Source: Boesenbergia rotunda (Eukaryota; Streptophyta; Magnoliopsida; Zingiberales; Zingiberaceae). From it: a stretch of 64,000 bases of DNA. The stretch covers positions 235,101 to 299,100 of the forward strand of contig JAGFNQ010004015.1 in the NCBI GenBank assembly GCA_024364735.1. The letters run 5' to 3'. Positions within the stretch are counted from its first letter, which is position 1. Each line of letters opens with the position of its first letter. This document shows positions 10,241-21,860 of this stretch, piece after piece. Both the position numbers and the translations under genes were made by a program. The notes beneath the pieces are model-generated. The model was not told where the DNA came from and searched no databases. It saw only the letters and a program-made list of their open reading frames with translations.

Positions 10241-10375
10241 AAGAGATATAAGTTTTCAATGCTCCCAGCTACGGAAAATCCAATTTTCAATGCTCCCAGC
10301 TACTCATCTCTATAGCTCCCACATTATGTGGGCACAATTTTCAATGCTCCCAGCTACTCATCTCTATATCTCTGT
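10241..10375 (+). repeat. Patchwork (templated) insertion in the 5' LTR of D
   Basis: It is absent from the 3' LTR and from D2, which have only about six bases here. It contains TTTTCAATGCTCCCAGCTAC three times (near 10253, 10284 and 10338). It also contains an inverted copy (GGAAAATCCAATTTTCAA) of the sequence that follows the insertion, and AAGAGATATAAG copied from just downstream. Confidence 0.75.
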
Positions 10376-10983
10376 GGGATTTAAAATGAGTTGAAAATTG
10401 GATTTTCCGATCAAGAGATATAAGTCGAATCTGAGTTAATCAGAGGCGCAACGGAAACTTAAAATGGCTAAGTCTTTTGAAGGCTTATCGGGCGAATTAA
10501 ATGAGTTTAATTCGCGATCGGTTCGGTTTGGTTTGGCCGGCCAAAGAGGGTGCTAAATCCCTTTGGTTTGGCCGGCCACAACAAGGGGAAGAAATCAATT
10601 TATTTGGTTTAATTAATAAAATAAATCTAGCGCGATTTGTTTTATAAATTATGGATAAATAAATTTGTGTAGAGAAATTTATATAAATAAATTTATAGAA
10701 ATTTATTCTTTTATGGAAATTAAAATGATCCATGGAATGGTTTATTTTAATTTTATAAAATCAATTATGAATTGATTTTTTTCATAAAAAGAAAGTTTAT
10801 AAATTTCTTGTAAAATTTATTCCATAATTAAAGGAGAGATGAATTTGTTTTATTATAAAGTTAGTTATAATAAAACTTGGTTTAAAAGGAATAATTCATA
10901 AGAGAATTTATAAGATAAATTTCTTATGAAAAACTAATTCCGTTAATTCCGTTAAAAGAGAGACTTGGCAAGGGAGAGGCAAC

Positions 10984-10991
10984 TATATAAA
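10984..10991 (+). promoter_or_regulatory. TATA box of the 5' LTR of D
   Basis: TATATAAA sits just after GCAAGGGAGAGGC. It is repeated in D2 (26563-26570) and in the 3' LTR (42867-42874). Confidence 0.65.
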
Positions 10992-12411
10992 GGAACCAAA
11001 GGCAAGCCTTGAATTCCAATCAATAGAGTAATCAAGAGATTAATTCTCTCCCTCTCTCTCTCTTATTCTCTTCTCCTTCTCCTTCCCTCCTAGGGCCGGC
11101 GCCCCTTGCCACTCTTAGGGTCGGCGCCCCTTGTCCAACCTAGGGCCGGCGCAACCTCACCCTTCCAAGGGTTAGCGTGAGCAAGGATCACCAAGAATGA
11201 GCCAAACAATAAGAAGAAGAAGCGGATCGCAACTCCTCTCTTCCCGGAATTTAGATTCCGTTTCTTGTTGGTTAGTTTCCATTCTTTTCTCTTGTTCTTC
11301 TAGTTGTGCCTTTAGAGAATCTAGTAGTTCTCGTCGCCACAAAACTCGTGACTTTGCGAAGTCATCCCGAAGAGAACTCGGCGTGGACGCGAATAGAGGC
11401 GAAGCTTCCAAGGGACGCTACGGTTGGATCTCGTCCCTTTTCTTCGAGTTACGCGAGGTACAAAGTAAATTAGTGTAACGCCCGACCTTATATCTACCCT
11501 AAAGGCGGGGTTACCGGTCCATACATTCATATCATTTACCATGTTAAGCATGTATATCAAGTAGAACAATTACCATGCAGGAATAGTAGTAAGCATGCTT
11601 GAGCAAAAACCTATCATTTGTCGACATGCATTTACAACATAATAGCAAATCATTTAACTTCGTAGTTTACTGGTCTAAACATGGTTTGAGCAAGATAGAG
11701 CATGGAATAATCTAAACATAACTTACTGCAAGTGATCCAATTAAACACTATAGCATGGAATCTTAAGTAAGAATGTAGCATGAGTTATCTAACATAACAT
11801 AGGTTCCATAACTCTAACTTGACCAACAGTAGAGTAGACATAATCATCACACAATCAATATATAGTAATACAACTTGTAATCTTTTAGAGGAAGCAATTT
11901 GGATTCTAAACAAAAATGGTAGATAAGAATCCTTCTTTCTTTCCCGAGCCATCACCACACACATCCCTTAGCTTTCCCTCTGCCTCTTCCTTTAGTTCAA
12001 GTATTTCTTACCGCTATCTGCAGAATAAGAAAACAACATGAAACTAGTAAGCAAAACATGCTTAGTAAGAATCCGGGCCTACTCGCAAAATCCGTATCGA
12101 TACCTCATATCATGTACACAGTAATCAAAATGGAATTATAAGCATCATAAGCATCACATCCAATATTTCTCAGTGCTTGCATCATAAGCTTCACATCAAA
12201 TATTTCTAAGTGCTTTACAGAACAAGATCATCACATAATGAGAAAATGCTTTTCAAAAGGTTCCTTAAAGGTAAGTACTTAAAAATATAGTATCATCTAG
12301 GGCCCAGTTGTAGTACCACATCAAGCGCGTTCCCTAATGAGTTGGGGTAGCGAGCCACCAATCTAATTAGGGCAGGACCCTTCCGTCCTACCAATGCCAT
12401 GACCTTCAGTT

Positions 12412-14468
12412 TGTTAGTGAGAGCCCTAGAGCCAATCATATGATGATTACTTTTTGGACTCATTGTATCATATTCTTGTATATATATTTCTTATATATAA
12501 AGGCATTTCTTATGGTTATTGTACTTATGTGTATTGGTGCCAAATAACTTAGTACAATAACGTCCTTGAGTAGAAGGTTCTTATCTATATCAATCAATTA
12601 GTTGAATCGATAGTGAGATGATATAGAGAACACTACTTTTAATTATTCCTAGTCAAGTATTAACATTCAAGGACAATGTTAATGCATAGAGACTAGCATG
12701 TAGGTCAACATGATGACTTGATCTCACAAGTCATGGATATGAGATATCAAGTTGACACATGGGTATACATTAGGGAATGTATACTGAATGGCCCGCCATG
12801 AGAAAGTATCATGGATCGTTATATGAGTGTCATATACTTTCTCATGTGACTATTAGTATGACTATTAGTCCTTAGACCTGAAGTCACCATAGTTCCCTAC
12901 ATAAGGAGTTATGTACTTTGGTTTCGTCAAACGTCACCCGTAACTGGGTGGACTATAAAGGCGATTACTGGGTATGTAACAAATTATGCGGAGGGATGTG
13001 AGTGATGTAGATGGGATCTATCCCTCCTATATGACGGGAGAGATATCATAGTCTTGATAGAGTGAGATCACTAAGTGCATGGCCATGCCCAAATAAGGCA
13101 ATATGAGATATTGAGCTTATTTGATTATAGTGAGTCTACTTGGAGTTCAAGACACATAGATTGATTGGAGGATGACACGGTCTATGCTTCATAGAAGATC
13201 AATCTAGATATCGAGGATAGAAGGACGTTGTCACATATTGTGATGGTCACAATTATTAGTCACAATGGTGATGTTGGATCTCGACATTCTTGTAACTTGG
13301 GTAGCAATGATGTGTTGCTAGATACCTCTCATTGCTTATGTCCTTAAATAGGTTTAAGGGCATTGCCAACGTTACAAGAACCTATAGGGTCACACACATA
13401 GAGCAATAGATGGAGAATAAGTCCATATGATGGACCGAGAGTAATGAAGTCAAAGTTTGACTTTGGCTAAATATGGAAAGTCCATAAAAGGCAAGTTTAA
13501 CTTGACTCAAATTAGACAACTTGAGTTGGACTCGAGTTTGATCCAAGTGTTGGATGAATCTAATCATGGGAGAATAATGAAGTCAAAGTTTGACTTTGGC
13601 TAAATATGGAAAGTCCATAAAAGGCAAGTTTGACTTGACTCAAATTAGACAACTTGAGTTGGACTCGAGTTTGATCCAAGTGTTGGATGAATCTAATCAT
13701 GGGAGAATAATGAAGTCAAAGTTTGACTTTGGCTAAATATGGAAAGTCCATAAAAGGCAAGTTTGACTTGACTCAAATTAGACAACTTGAGTTGGACTCG
13801 AGTTTGATCCAAGTGTTGGATGAATCTAATCATGGGAGAATAATGAAGTTAAAGTTTGACTTTGGCTAAATATGGAAAGTCCATAAGAGGCAAGTTTGAC
13901 TTGACTCAAGCCACATCACCTTGACTTGACCAAGTGATGACTTGGCATCATCATCAAGGCTAAGTAACCTCCCCATTTGAATTTTGAATTCAAATAAGGG
14001 GGTTATGGAAGGTAGTGGCCGGCCACTTAATGGCCAATAATGGTCATTAAGTGGCCTGCCACTTATACACACAAAATGAGTTTTTCTTGTGTGTGATTGA
14101 TTTTTCTCCCAATGAGTTTTTGGTTTTGGCTCTCCCTCTCCTCTCTTGTGGTCGAGACCCCAAGCAAGTGCTAGCACACTTTTGGGCTCTCCTCTCCACT
14201 CTCTTGCTTGTGTGGATACTTCTAGAGGGTTGCTACTTTGCGTCCTTGAGATCCGACACCAACCGAGGAGCGAGCGGGAATTGCGGGGCACGCATCGAAG
14301 GTAGTTTTTCTCTTCTCTAATAGATCTAGGTTGTAGATCGGTTTTGAAGCATGTAAACGAGCACTCGTAAATTTTGAAATGGTTTTCTTCGCTCGGATCC
14401 TTTCTATTGGGGCTTTCGGGGTTTCCGCGACGCGAAAAAGCGGTTTTCGCGGCCCGAAAAACCCTACA
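12412..14468 (+). mobile_element. Solo LTR G' (Copia, G family) inside LTR I, TSD CAGTT
   Basis: It starts TGTTAGTGAG and ends CCCTACA, with CAGTT at 12407-12411 and 14469-14473. It matches most of the LTR of element G (57011-59164, opposite strand) but stops where the G LTR continues for roughly 230 bp more. It holds a 133-bp tandem repeat and a degenerate GGCCGGCC palindrome near 14016-14063. ORFs in it (such as 13866-14291) have no protein signature. Confidence 0.88.
13444..13910 (+). repeat. 133-bp tandem repeat in LTR G'
   Basis: Units begin (ATGAAGTCAAAG) at 13444, 13577, 13710 and 13843. The first three are full length and nearly identical; the fourth is truncated. Each unit contains GTCAAAGTTTGACTTTGG, a short inverted repeat. 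Confidence 0.9.
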
Positions 14469-16420
14469 CAGTTAACATGCACATTGGATTTGTTTAACGA
14501 CCCCCTTCCGAGTCGGGTACACAACTTTCAAAGTAATGTATCTTAACATGTAATTACATATACATGCATATGCTTAAAGGTACTCCTAATAACATCTTCA
14601 AGGGACACACCACTCTTCAAGGGTGCTCATGATCCCCTAGGGACACACCACAGATTTAGGGGTGCTCTTGATCCCAATTTCAATAGAGTATCCTTTTTCA
14701 AGCATATTATCAAACATATCATGTTCATATCATCAAGGTGCCCCATGGGCTATAAGGCATACTTTTATACCTAACAAGATAGGTCACATAAATTATACAC
14801 ACATCACATAAGTGATAGCATGCTTCATGGTTTCATTAAGTACTTCCCAACCCTAGAACTAGGGTTGGCCGAAAGTCACAGGTAAAGGAGTTTGGTTTTC
14901 CAATCAAGCATTCATTCAAGCATTCTTACAAACACCTCACCTATACTTATTAAGCATGGATATATCATAAGGAAAATCATACAACCTTAAACCCTAATTC
15001 CCCTAGGGTTGGCCGAAACCTTGTAGGGTAGAGTAGGCTAGGTTTTTGACATCCAATCTTCACACAAACATTTACACAAATATTTTATCTACAATACTAA
15101 TCATGGGAACATAATAGGATAGCAAGCAACTCAAAAGCCCTAATTTATTCCTCTTTGGCCGAAAGTTGTAGGGTGGCTAAACCCTAATTTTTGTTATCAC
15201 AACATGATGGGAAGTCATCATACATATGTACCCTAAGTTCCTAGGGGTCTCCTCATGCAACAAGAAGTAATTCACTTCACAACCCCAAGACACCAAGTCT
15301 TGGCCGAAACCTTATAGGGTACCCAAACCCTAATTTTTGTCCTTCCAAAAATTTGGAAACAACACATATGTGTATAAAATCCCTAGGGTTACTAGCGTGC
15401 ATCAAAGTTTGATCAAAAACCCTTCTCTTGGACCCCTTACAAGGGGTGGCCGAAACCTTCATCAAGGGAAACCCTTGTGATTTTTCAAATGAATGAGACA
15501 ACAAACATCCAATAGCAATTATGTTGCAGGCGAGAGGACACTTACATCCTTGCGCTGGAATTTCACCTTCTCTTTAAACCGTAGGGTACCCTACACTTGA
15601 AGGGCAAGTGGAAATCCTTTTCAAATCTTATCTAGGGCTCCTTAGACTTAGTAGAGGCAAGAACCTTCAATGGGTCCTCTTCCTTTCAAATTCCCTAGGG
15701 TTAGAACCCTAGGGTGGTGTTTTTCGAAAATGAAAAAGGAAGAGAGTCTTCTTGATTTTCGAAAATGGAAGTGGGGAAGAAGAAGAGGAAGTGTAACTTC
15801 CTTTCCCCCTCTCTTATTTATACTCTTCTCATGAAGAGGCATGTCTCTTCGCTTCCCTCGATTTAACAAGAATGTTTCTTATTCTCTCTACAAGAATATT
15901 GCTTGGTTCATTGGTTATGACATGGTGAGTGCAACTAGGAGGTTCAAGATTCAATCCTTGCTTCCTCCTTTCTACTTCTTCTTTTTATCACAATTTGCAC
16001 TAATCCATATCAAAGCCCATTAAGCCAAGCCCATCATGAAATTTCATAATATTAATAATATTTCATGGATTCATGATATTTCATAATATCCCATAAATAT
16101 TATTTCATAATATTTTTAATATTTCATATTCATGAATCCATAATATTTCATGATAATATTTCATGAATTTTCATAATAATATTTCATAAATTTCATGATA
16201 TTTCATAACATTCTATATGGGAAAATTTTGGGGCGTTACAATTAGTTTACTTTTCCGCAATGTTTTAATTTATGATTACGTCCACACATCATAAGGTCGC
16301 ATGCTAGATACGTGGTTAAAATAATTTGTGAAATTATTTTATGCTAATTCTTCCGCTGCACGTAAAATTTTAAAATATTACGAACCCGTATCCTTGTCGA
16401 CATGCACCCGGTCCCAACTG

Positions 16421-16438
16421 TGGTATCAGAGCCGGTTA
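16421..16438 (+). other. Primer-binding site of element D
   Basis: TGGTATCAGAGCCGGTTA lies one base after the LTR end. TGGTATCAGAGC is complementary to the 3' end of plant initiator methionine tRNA, the usual primer for Copia elements. Confidence 0.85.
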
Positions 16439-17775
16439 GTGTTCGACATAATCATAAAATTGTTTTGCGGAAAACTTTGTCGTGATCTCAATTTTGGAAA
16501 ATTTTTCAATTATGGAAACTTTCCAATTATAATAAATTTTAGATTTAGGAATTTCAAAGTTTGAAAATCCTCATGAAATTTCGCAAACGTTTGAAATATC
16601 CTAGTTTCTGAAATTTTATAATAATTGTGAAAACTTCCCATCTTTGGAAACTTTCCAATCTTGGAAATTTTCTATTTTAGAAAATTTTCAACTTTGGAAA
16701 TATGTAAGTTTTCTTTGTACCAGAAACTTACAATTATTATGAAAACCTATTATGAAATCTCGCAATTTTGGGCACTTTCTTTCAAGAAAGTTTAGACAAA
16801 TTTATGGACAATTAATTGACAATTAAATTTAAATTGATTTTTAAATTGACAACAAAATTCTTTATTTTGGATTGAGCCTCGGGGAGCCGTCCAATTTAAA
16901 GTTAGTTGTTGTAATTTAATTTCCCAATTTTAAATGAAATTGTCATGTTTAATTTGGTTGCGCTTCCGAAGCGGACCAAATTGGATTTACGACATATTAC
17001 TTTTCTTTGGGTATCTGAGCCTCGGGGAGCCACCCTTAGAAAACGATTTGTTGTAATTAATTAAATCCATGAATAAAATATGTTTTAAGAGGTGATGCTC
17101 TTACATATTGTTGTCTCCAAAATTAATTAGGAAAATGGTTTCCTATAGAGTTTCTTAAATGAGATTTTCATAAAAATAATATGTGGTTGAATTAAGGGAA
17201 TTGTCTCTTAATTTAACAAGTTTTGATTTAGAGAAATCAAAGTCTTGAACATATTATTTCCAAAATTGATTATGACAATTTAGGAAATTGTTTCCCAAAA
17301 CAATTCCTTCAATAAAGTATGAAATTAGAATTAGGAAATCCGGTTCCTAATTCAATTAATGAGACTTGATAACTTAAGTCACATACATACTTTATTAAGG
17401 AAATCGATAGTCATGACATGATTATATGTCATGAATGTGCTTAGAAAAGATGAGACCCAAAACCCCTTACAAAATATTAAGGACAACACCTTCCATTAAT
17501 ATGGTTAGAATCGGAGTTTTGTTTCTCGTTTGGGTTGATGGACACATCCATGCCCAGCTTGAACCTCAACATGTTCAAACCATGGAATTAGTTTATGAAT
17601 AATGTAGTTGAAGTCAGAGGTCAATCCTTAGTTTTGGTTGTTGGACACATCAAAGCCTGACTAAACGATTGAATGAGCTCCAACCATATTAAAACTATTT
17701 CTTGATTAATGGGTCAGCCTTAAGCTTGGAGCATCGATTTGTTGTGCCACAGCCAAGGTCGATGTAAAGAGAGGT
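16439..17775 (+). other. Leader of element D (first part)
   Basis: Untranslated sequence between the PBS and gag, without a convincing coding region. It contains repeated TTGGAAATTTT-type words and two copies of GAGCCTCGGGGAGCC (near 16875 and 17018), a candidate for a packaging or structural signal (inference). It continues at 37316-37673 after array H. Confidence 0.7.
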
Positions 17776-18707
17776 TGTAACGCCCGCTTTTTTTTCCATC
17801 AGCGGCGTTACGTTAACATGCTTAGGGCATATAGACATCATAAGGCAGCGGAATAACTTTAACTTCTACATGCCCTACTACCATTCCTAACTTATTGACA
17901 TGGGAACCTTAGCATATTAACTTTGAACTTAAGCATCATATCATGTCATACAACACATCATATCATAAGGTTCCAGAAGTCATTATTCAAACATATAAGT
18001 AACCGAGGTGAAGTTCTAGCATAAACATTAAACATATAGTTTCCTGGGCCAAGTCACTAGTACACACATGCGTTCTTGCCCTCCTGCTGCTTCCATCATT
18101 GTCCCCTTAAATGATCTGCGGTATAAGGAAATAAGACTATAAGCACGCAGGCTTAGTAAGACTCTTTCCTACTCACAAAAAACCATTCATCATTCATCAT
18201 CTCATAAGAAGCACATGAAACATTAACATACTTGGTGCTCTACTTAGAACATAACATCTTACATCATTTATCGTATACGTAGCATGGCATTAACATAGAC
18301 ATAGTAAACATTCTAAACATTGCATGATACATGGCATAAACATAAACATAGTGAACATTTTAAGCATGGCATAATACGTAGCATAAACATAAACATAGTG
18401 AACATTCTAAGCATGGCATAATACATAGCATAAACATAAACATAGTGAACATTCTAAGCATGGCATAATACATAGCATAATACCTATCATATCATATGAA
18501 CATCTTCTTAACATAATCATGGCATAGTTCATTCATTCTCATGCATACTTCTTAACATGAAACGTAAGCATAAAATCTTATCATATAGCATAATGCATAA
18601 CATGAATGGATGCATGAGTGGAATGCATATACATAAGGATGCTTAACTTTTAAAAACATACTTTTAAATGCTTAAACATAATCATCATAACATCATTTGG
18701 GGTCCTC

Positions 18708-18947
18708 GGCTTGTACCACATACATACATCATAGCGCGCATCCCTAGCAAGTCCGAGGTCGCGAGCCCCGACCTATTAGGGTAAGGACAGCATAGTCGGT
18801 AGTCCCCGAACCGAGGCGTTCTTAAGGTGCCCATCCCTGTTGCACAGCTCCGGTAGTGCCAGAACCGTGGACAGCTTCGGTAGTCCAAAACCGGGGCGTT
18901 CTTAAGGTGCCCATCCCTTGGGCCCATACTTCGGTCCGGTACAAGCC
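18708..18947. repeat. GC-rich island bounded by a 10-bp inverted repeat
   Basis: GGCTTGTACC (18708-18717) and GGTACAAGCC (18938-18947) enclose 240 bp that is clearly more GC-rich than its surroundings. Inside are two copies of a CGTTCTTAAGGTGCCCATCC block. The same arrangement is in LTR 2 (29406-29645), LTR 3 (34766-35005, with one arm mutated) and H' (24380-24623). Confidence 0.75.
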
Positions 18948-20721
18948 CATACATAAAGTAAAATACTTTTCATGTTTCATCATTCATAAGACATTCATAG
19001 CATAACTATGTTATATAAAGCATGACTTAACACATGCTTGTCCTTTCATTGTTCATTCTTATTGCATAACATCATGATGCCTGTAAGGCATGAGCATTAT
19101 CTTCATTCATAAACATGGTATGCATCTTCTTTCATAAGCATGACATGCATCTTCATTCATACAACATGGCATGCATCATTCTTATCATGAACATAAACAT
19201 AACATACTTATCATGGCATCGTTCTTATCATGAACCTAACATAACATACCTATCATAGCATCCTTCTTATCGTGAACATAACCCTATCATACTTATCTTG
19301 ACATCATTCATATCATGAACATAAACCTATCATACTTATCATGGCATCATTCATAACCTAAACATGAAACATAAAGCATGGTGCTTAAACCTTAGGGTCA
19401 TGGTTAACATGATTCCTACCACATGCTTGATCCTATACATATAAAAACTTTATGGTAAACATGAACCATCATTCTTTGAACCCTAACTCCACCCTCAAAC
19501 CCTAGATCCAAGGCTTGGCCGAAACTTCTAAGGTGGAGTTCCATCAATTCCATAAACATGTAATATAGCATAAGGTAAAGGAACTACCATACATTATTTA
19601 TAAGACCATAGGAAGTCCTTGGGGATCATGATTAGGGTTAACCCTAACCTTTAGGCCACTTTCCTAGAGCTGGCCGAAACTTATAAGGCCATGGGGGTAT
19701 GGAAAAATTCCATTAAAATCCCCAATCAATCATTAAACACTAATCACATCTTACCATAGAGCCATTGGAGCCCTTACTTGAAATAAATCATAACTTTTAC
19801 CCTATTAACCCTTCTTGGCCGAAACTTATAGAGTCTCTAGGCCATGTGAAAATTCACATAATCACCCTCCATCACCCTTATATCATGAAAACACATAAAA
19901 ATATATACTTGAAGTTTAGGACTCAACCCTAACCTTTGGGTCCTTGAGGTTGGCCGAAACATATAGGGTCTCTAGGGTACTCCAAAAATTCCCAAAAATT
20001 ATTCTTAATCTCTTAACATCATCAGGGAACATTGAATAACATTATAAAGATTTTTAGCATCATTATGGACCCTAAAACATTGTGGCCGAAACCCTTAGGG
20101 TCTCTAGGTGTTGATTTTGTTCCTTTCATGTTGGCCGAAACCCTAGGGTGTCCTAGGGTACTCAAAAAATTCCCAAAAATTATACTTAACCTCTACACAT
20201 CATAAGAGAACATTAAATAACATTATCAAGATTTTTGGCATAATTATAGACCTTTAAATCATGGTGGCCGAAACCCTTAAACTTAAGGTTCTTGGTTTTC
20301 CTTGCTTTCAACATCAAATCCAAAAACTAACCAATATATCATGCTAAAAATCATGGAAATCATAAGGAACTATTATACCACAGGTGAGGGTGTCTTACCT
20401 TGGGTTTCTTGATTTTTCGAACCTTGAAAGAGAATCAAAAGAACTCCTTAGACCTTAAGTCGAACTCCATAGACCTTAAGTCACCTCTAGCCCTTGTAAC
20501 CTTGGGAACCCTTTAGATCTTGGAGATGAGACCCTCTTGTGAAGCTTTTCCAAGGGAAATCACCTCTTGAGATTTTCGGCTAGAATGAGGGAGGAAGAAA
20601 GAAACTCCCAAACCCCCTCTTTATAGCACATTAAGGAGGGTAAGTGAAGAGTCATGGTGTCTCTTCCTCTTCCCCTAAGCCTTAACCAAACTCCATTTCA
20701 TTTCCTCATAGAAATCCCTTG

Positions 20722-20790
20722 CTAGGTGAGTTGGTTAGAGCATGCATGGTTATACAAGAGGTCCAAGGTTCAAATCCTTGGTGCATGCAT
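20722..20790 (+). other. tRNA-like module (A box and B box) in LTR 1 of H
   Basis: CTAGGTGAGTTGGTTAGAGC resembles a tRNA D arm/A box. After 26 bases, GGTTCAAATCC (20767-20777) is a perfect B box inside a perfect T-arm hairpin (CAAGG, loop TTCAAAT, CCTTG). No acceptor stem or proper anticodon stem can be formed, so it is not a functional tRNA. It is on the strand opposite to the retroelement and upstream of the element's TATA box. Confidence 0.6.
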
Positions 20791-21270
20791 TAATTTTCCA
20801 TTTTATTTTTATTTTATTTTTCCTAATATTCGAAAATCCCCTAAAAATTCCCCCATAATTATGTTAATATTTCTCATTAAAACTCCTTTATATTTCTATA
20901 AATTTTTACCTAAAATTCATCAATAATCATGGTACTAGAAAGCCCATATAAGGCCCATTAGTGCCTAACTTCTCAATTTAAATAGGAAACCATGCTAAAA
21001 CTCACCCATAATCATACTAATATTCCTAATTAAAATCCATTTATATTTATATTAAATTCTACCTAAAATCCACTAATAATCATGGTACTAGAAAAGCCCA
21101 TATAAGGCCCATTAGTACTTAGTTTCTCAATTTAAATGAGAAAAATCATGGATTTCTAGGCTAAGGTTCGTACTAATATTTCTAGGTCCCTCGGAAAATT
21201 ATCTAGACATGCTTAATATTTTAAGAAAATATTAAGAGAATTTTCCGGGTCATTACAATCCCCCATACCT

Positions 21271-21860
21271 CGTGAAAGTTCGTCCTCGAACTTAGAATAA
21301 CTCCGGGTACTTGCGTCTCATCTCGTCCTCGCGTTCCCAGGTAGCTTCCTCGAACCGTTGACTTTGTCATAGGACCTTGACTAAGGGTACCTCCTTACTC
21401 CTCAGCTTCTTGACCTCCCTATCAAAAATCTGGATGGGTCTGCTCTCATAACTTAGGTCCTCTTGCACTTGTACCGTCTGCGGATCGATCACTTGGTCCA
21501 TATTTGGAATACACTTTTTTAAGCAGGGACACATGGAATACGTTATGGATAGCTGACATCTCTGGAGACAGCTCCAGCTCATATGCCACCTTACCAACTC
21601 TTTTCAGAATCAGGTACGGCCCCACATAGCGCGGACTTAGTTTTCCTTTCTTCCCGAATCTGGTCACCCCTTTCATAGGAGTCACTTTGAGAAACACCAC
21701 ATCTCCAACATTAAATTCCAGTGGTCTACGCCGGACATCGGCATAACTCTTCTGCCGGCTCTGAGCAGTTTCTATCTGTTGCCGAATGTTCTGTATCGCT
21801 CGGGTGGTGTCGTCGATTAGGTCTGTCGTCAGCCCCATTGCCTTCTTTTCACCACCTTCG
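21271..21860 (-). pseudogene. Gypsy integrase C-terminal region, internal segment 1
   Basis: The minus-strand frame encodes the end of integrase (GDVVFLKVTPMKG, GPYLILKRVGKVAYELELS, HNVFHVSLLKK). A one-base expansion of an A run near 21509-21514 shifts the frame. It then continues with a chromodomain-like tail (EEATWERED) after a further stop. The same run length and stop are in segment 2. The upstream part continues at 27208. Confidence 0.85.

Larger units (their letters stand above)
11474..16240 (-). mobile_element. Solo LTR I (Gypsy type) in the 5' LTR of D, TSD ATTAG
   Basis: It starts TGTAACGCCC and ends GGGCGTTACA, perfect inverted termini, flanked by ATTAG at 11469-11473 and 16241-16245. 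The uninterrupted site is seen in the 3' LTR of D near 43351. Without nested LTR G' it is about 2.7 kb. Orientation is judged minus from a TATAAATAAGAG box on the minus strand near 15815 and from likeness to the H LTRs. It contains many TGGCCGAAA motifs and a decayed tRNA-like module at about 15900-15957. No internal element sequence is present, so it is a solo LTR. Confidence 0.88.
9217..16419 (+). mobile_element. 5' LTR of element D, interrupted by LTR I
   Basis: It begins TGTTAGTGAT and ends CCCAACT, one base before the PBS. Without the nested insertion and its TSD (11474-16245) it is 2431 bp against 2298 bp for the 3' LTR. The 133-bp excess is explained by a patchwork insertion at about 10241-10375. 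TATATAAA at 10984-10991 is the probable TATA box, followed by CT-rich leader sequence. Confidence 0.9.
17776..21257 (-). mobile_element. LTR 1 of array H
   Basis: Starts TGTAACGCCC on the plus strand and ends ATTACA. From left to right it holds a repeat of about 51 bp (AAACATAGTGAACATTCTAAGCATGGCATAATACATAGC type, 18300-18490), a GC-rich island bounded by an inverted repeat (18708-18947), seven TGGCCGAAAC motifs (19515-20275), a minus-strand TATA box near 20631-20637 and a plus-strand tRNA-like module (about 20722-20790). The small ORFs inside it are not genes. Confidence 0.9.

Noticed and set aside
18685..18954. 89-codon minus-strand frame repeated in all H LTRs
   Set aside because: It is the GC-rich island read through; it recurs because the LTRs are copies, and H' has a different frame structure.
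20722..20790. A functional tRNA gene
   Set aside because: D-arm and T-arm parts are present but no acceptor or anticodon stem can be formed, so it is described only as tRNA-like.
20726..20926. 66-codon frame repeated in H LTRs
   Set aside because: It starts inside the tRNA-like module and runs into AT-rich sequence; no protein signature.
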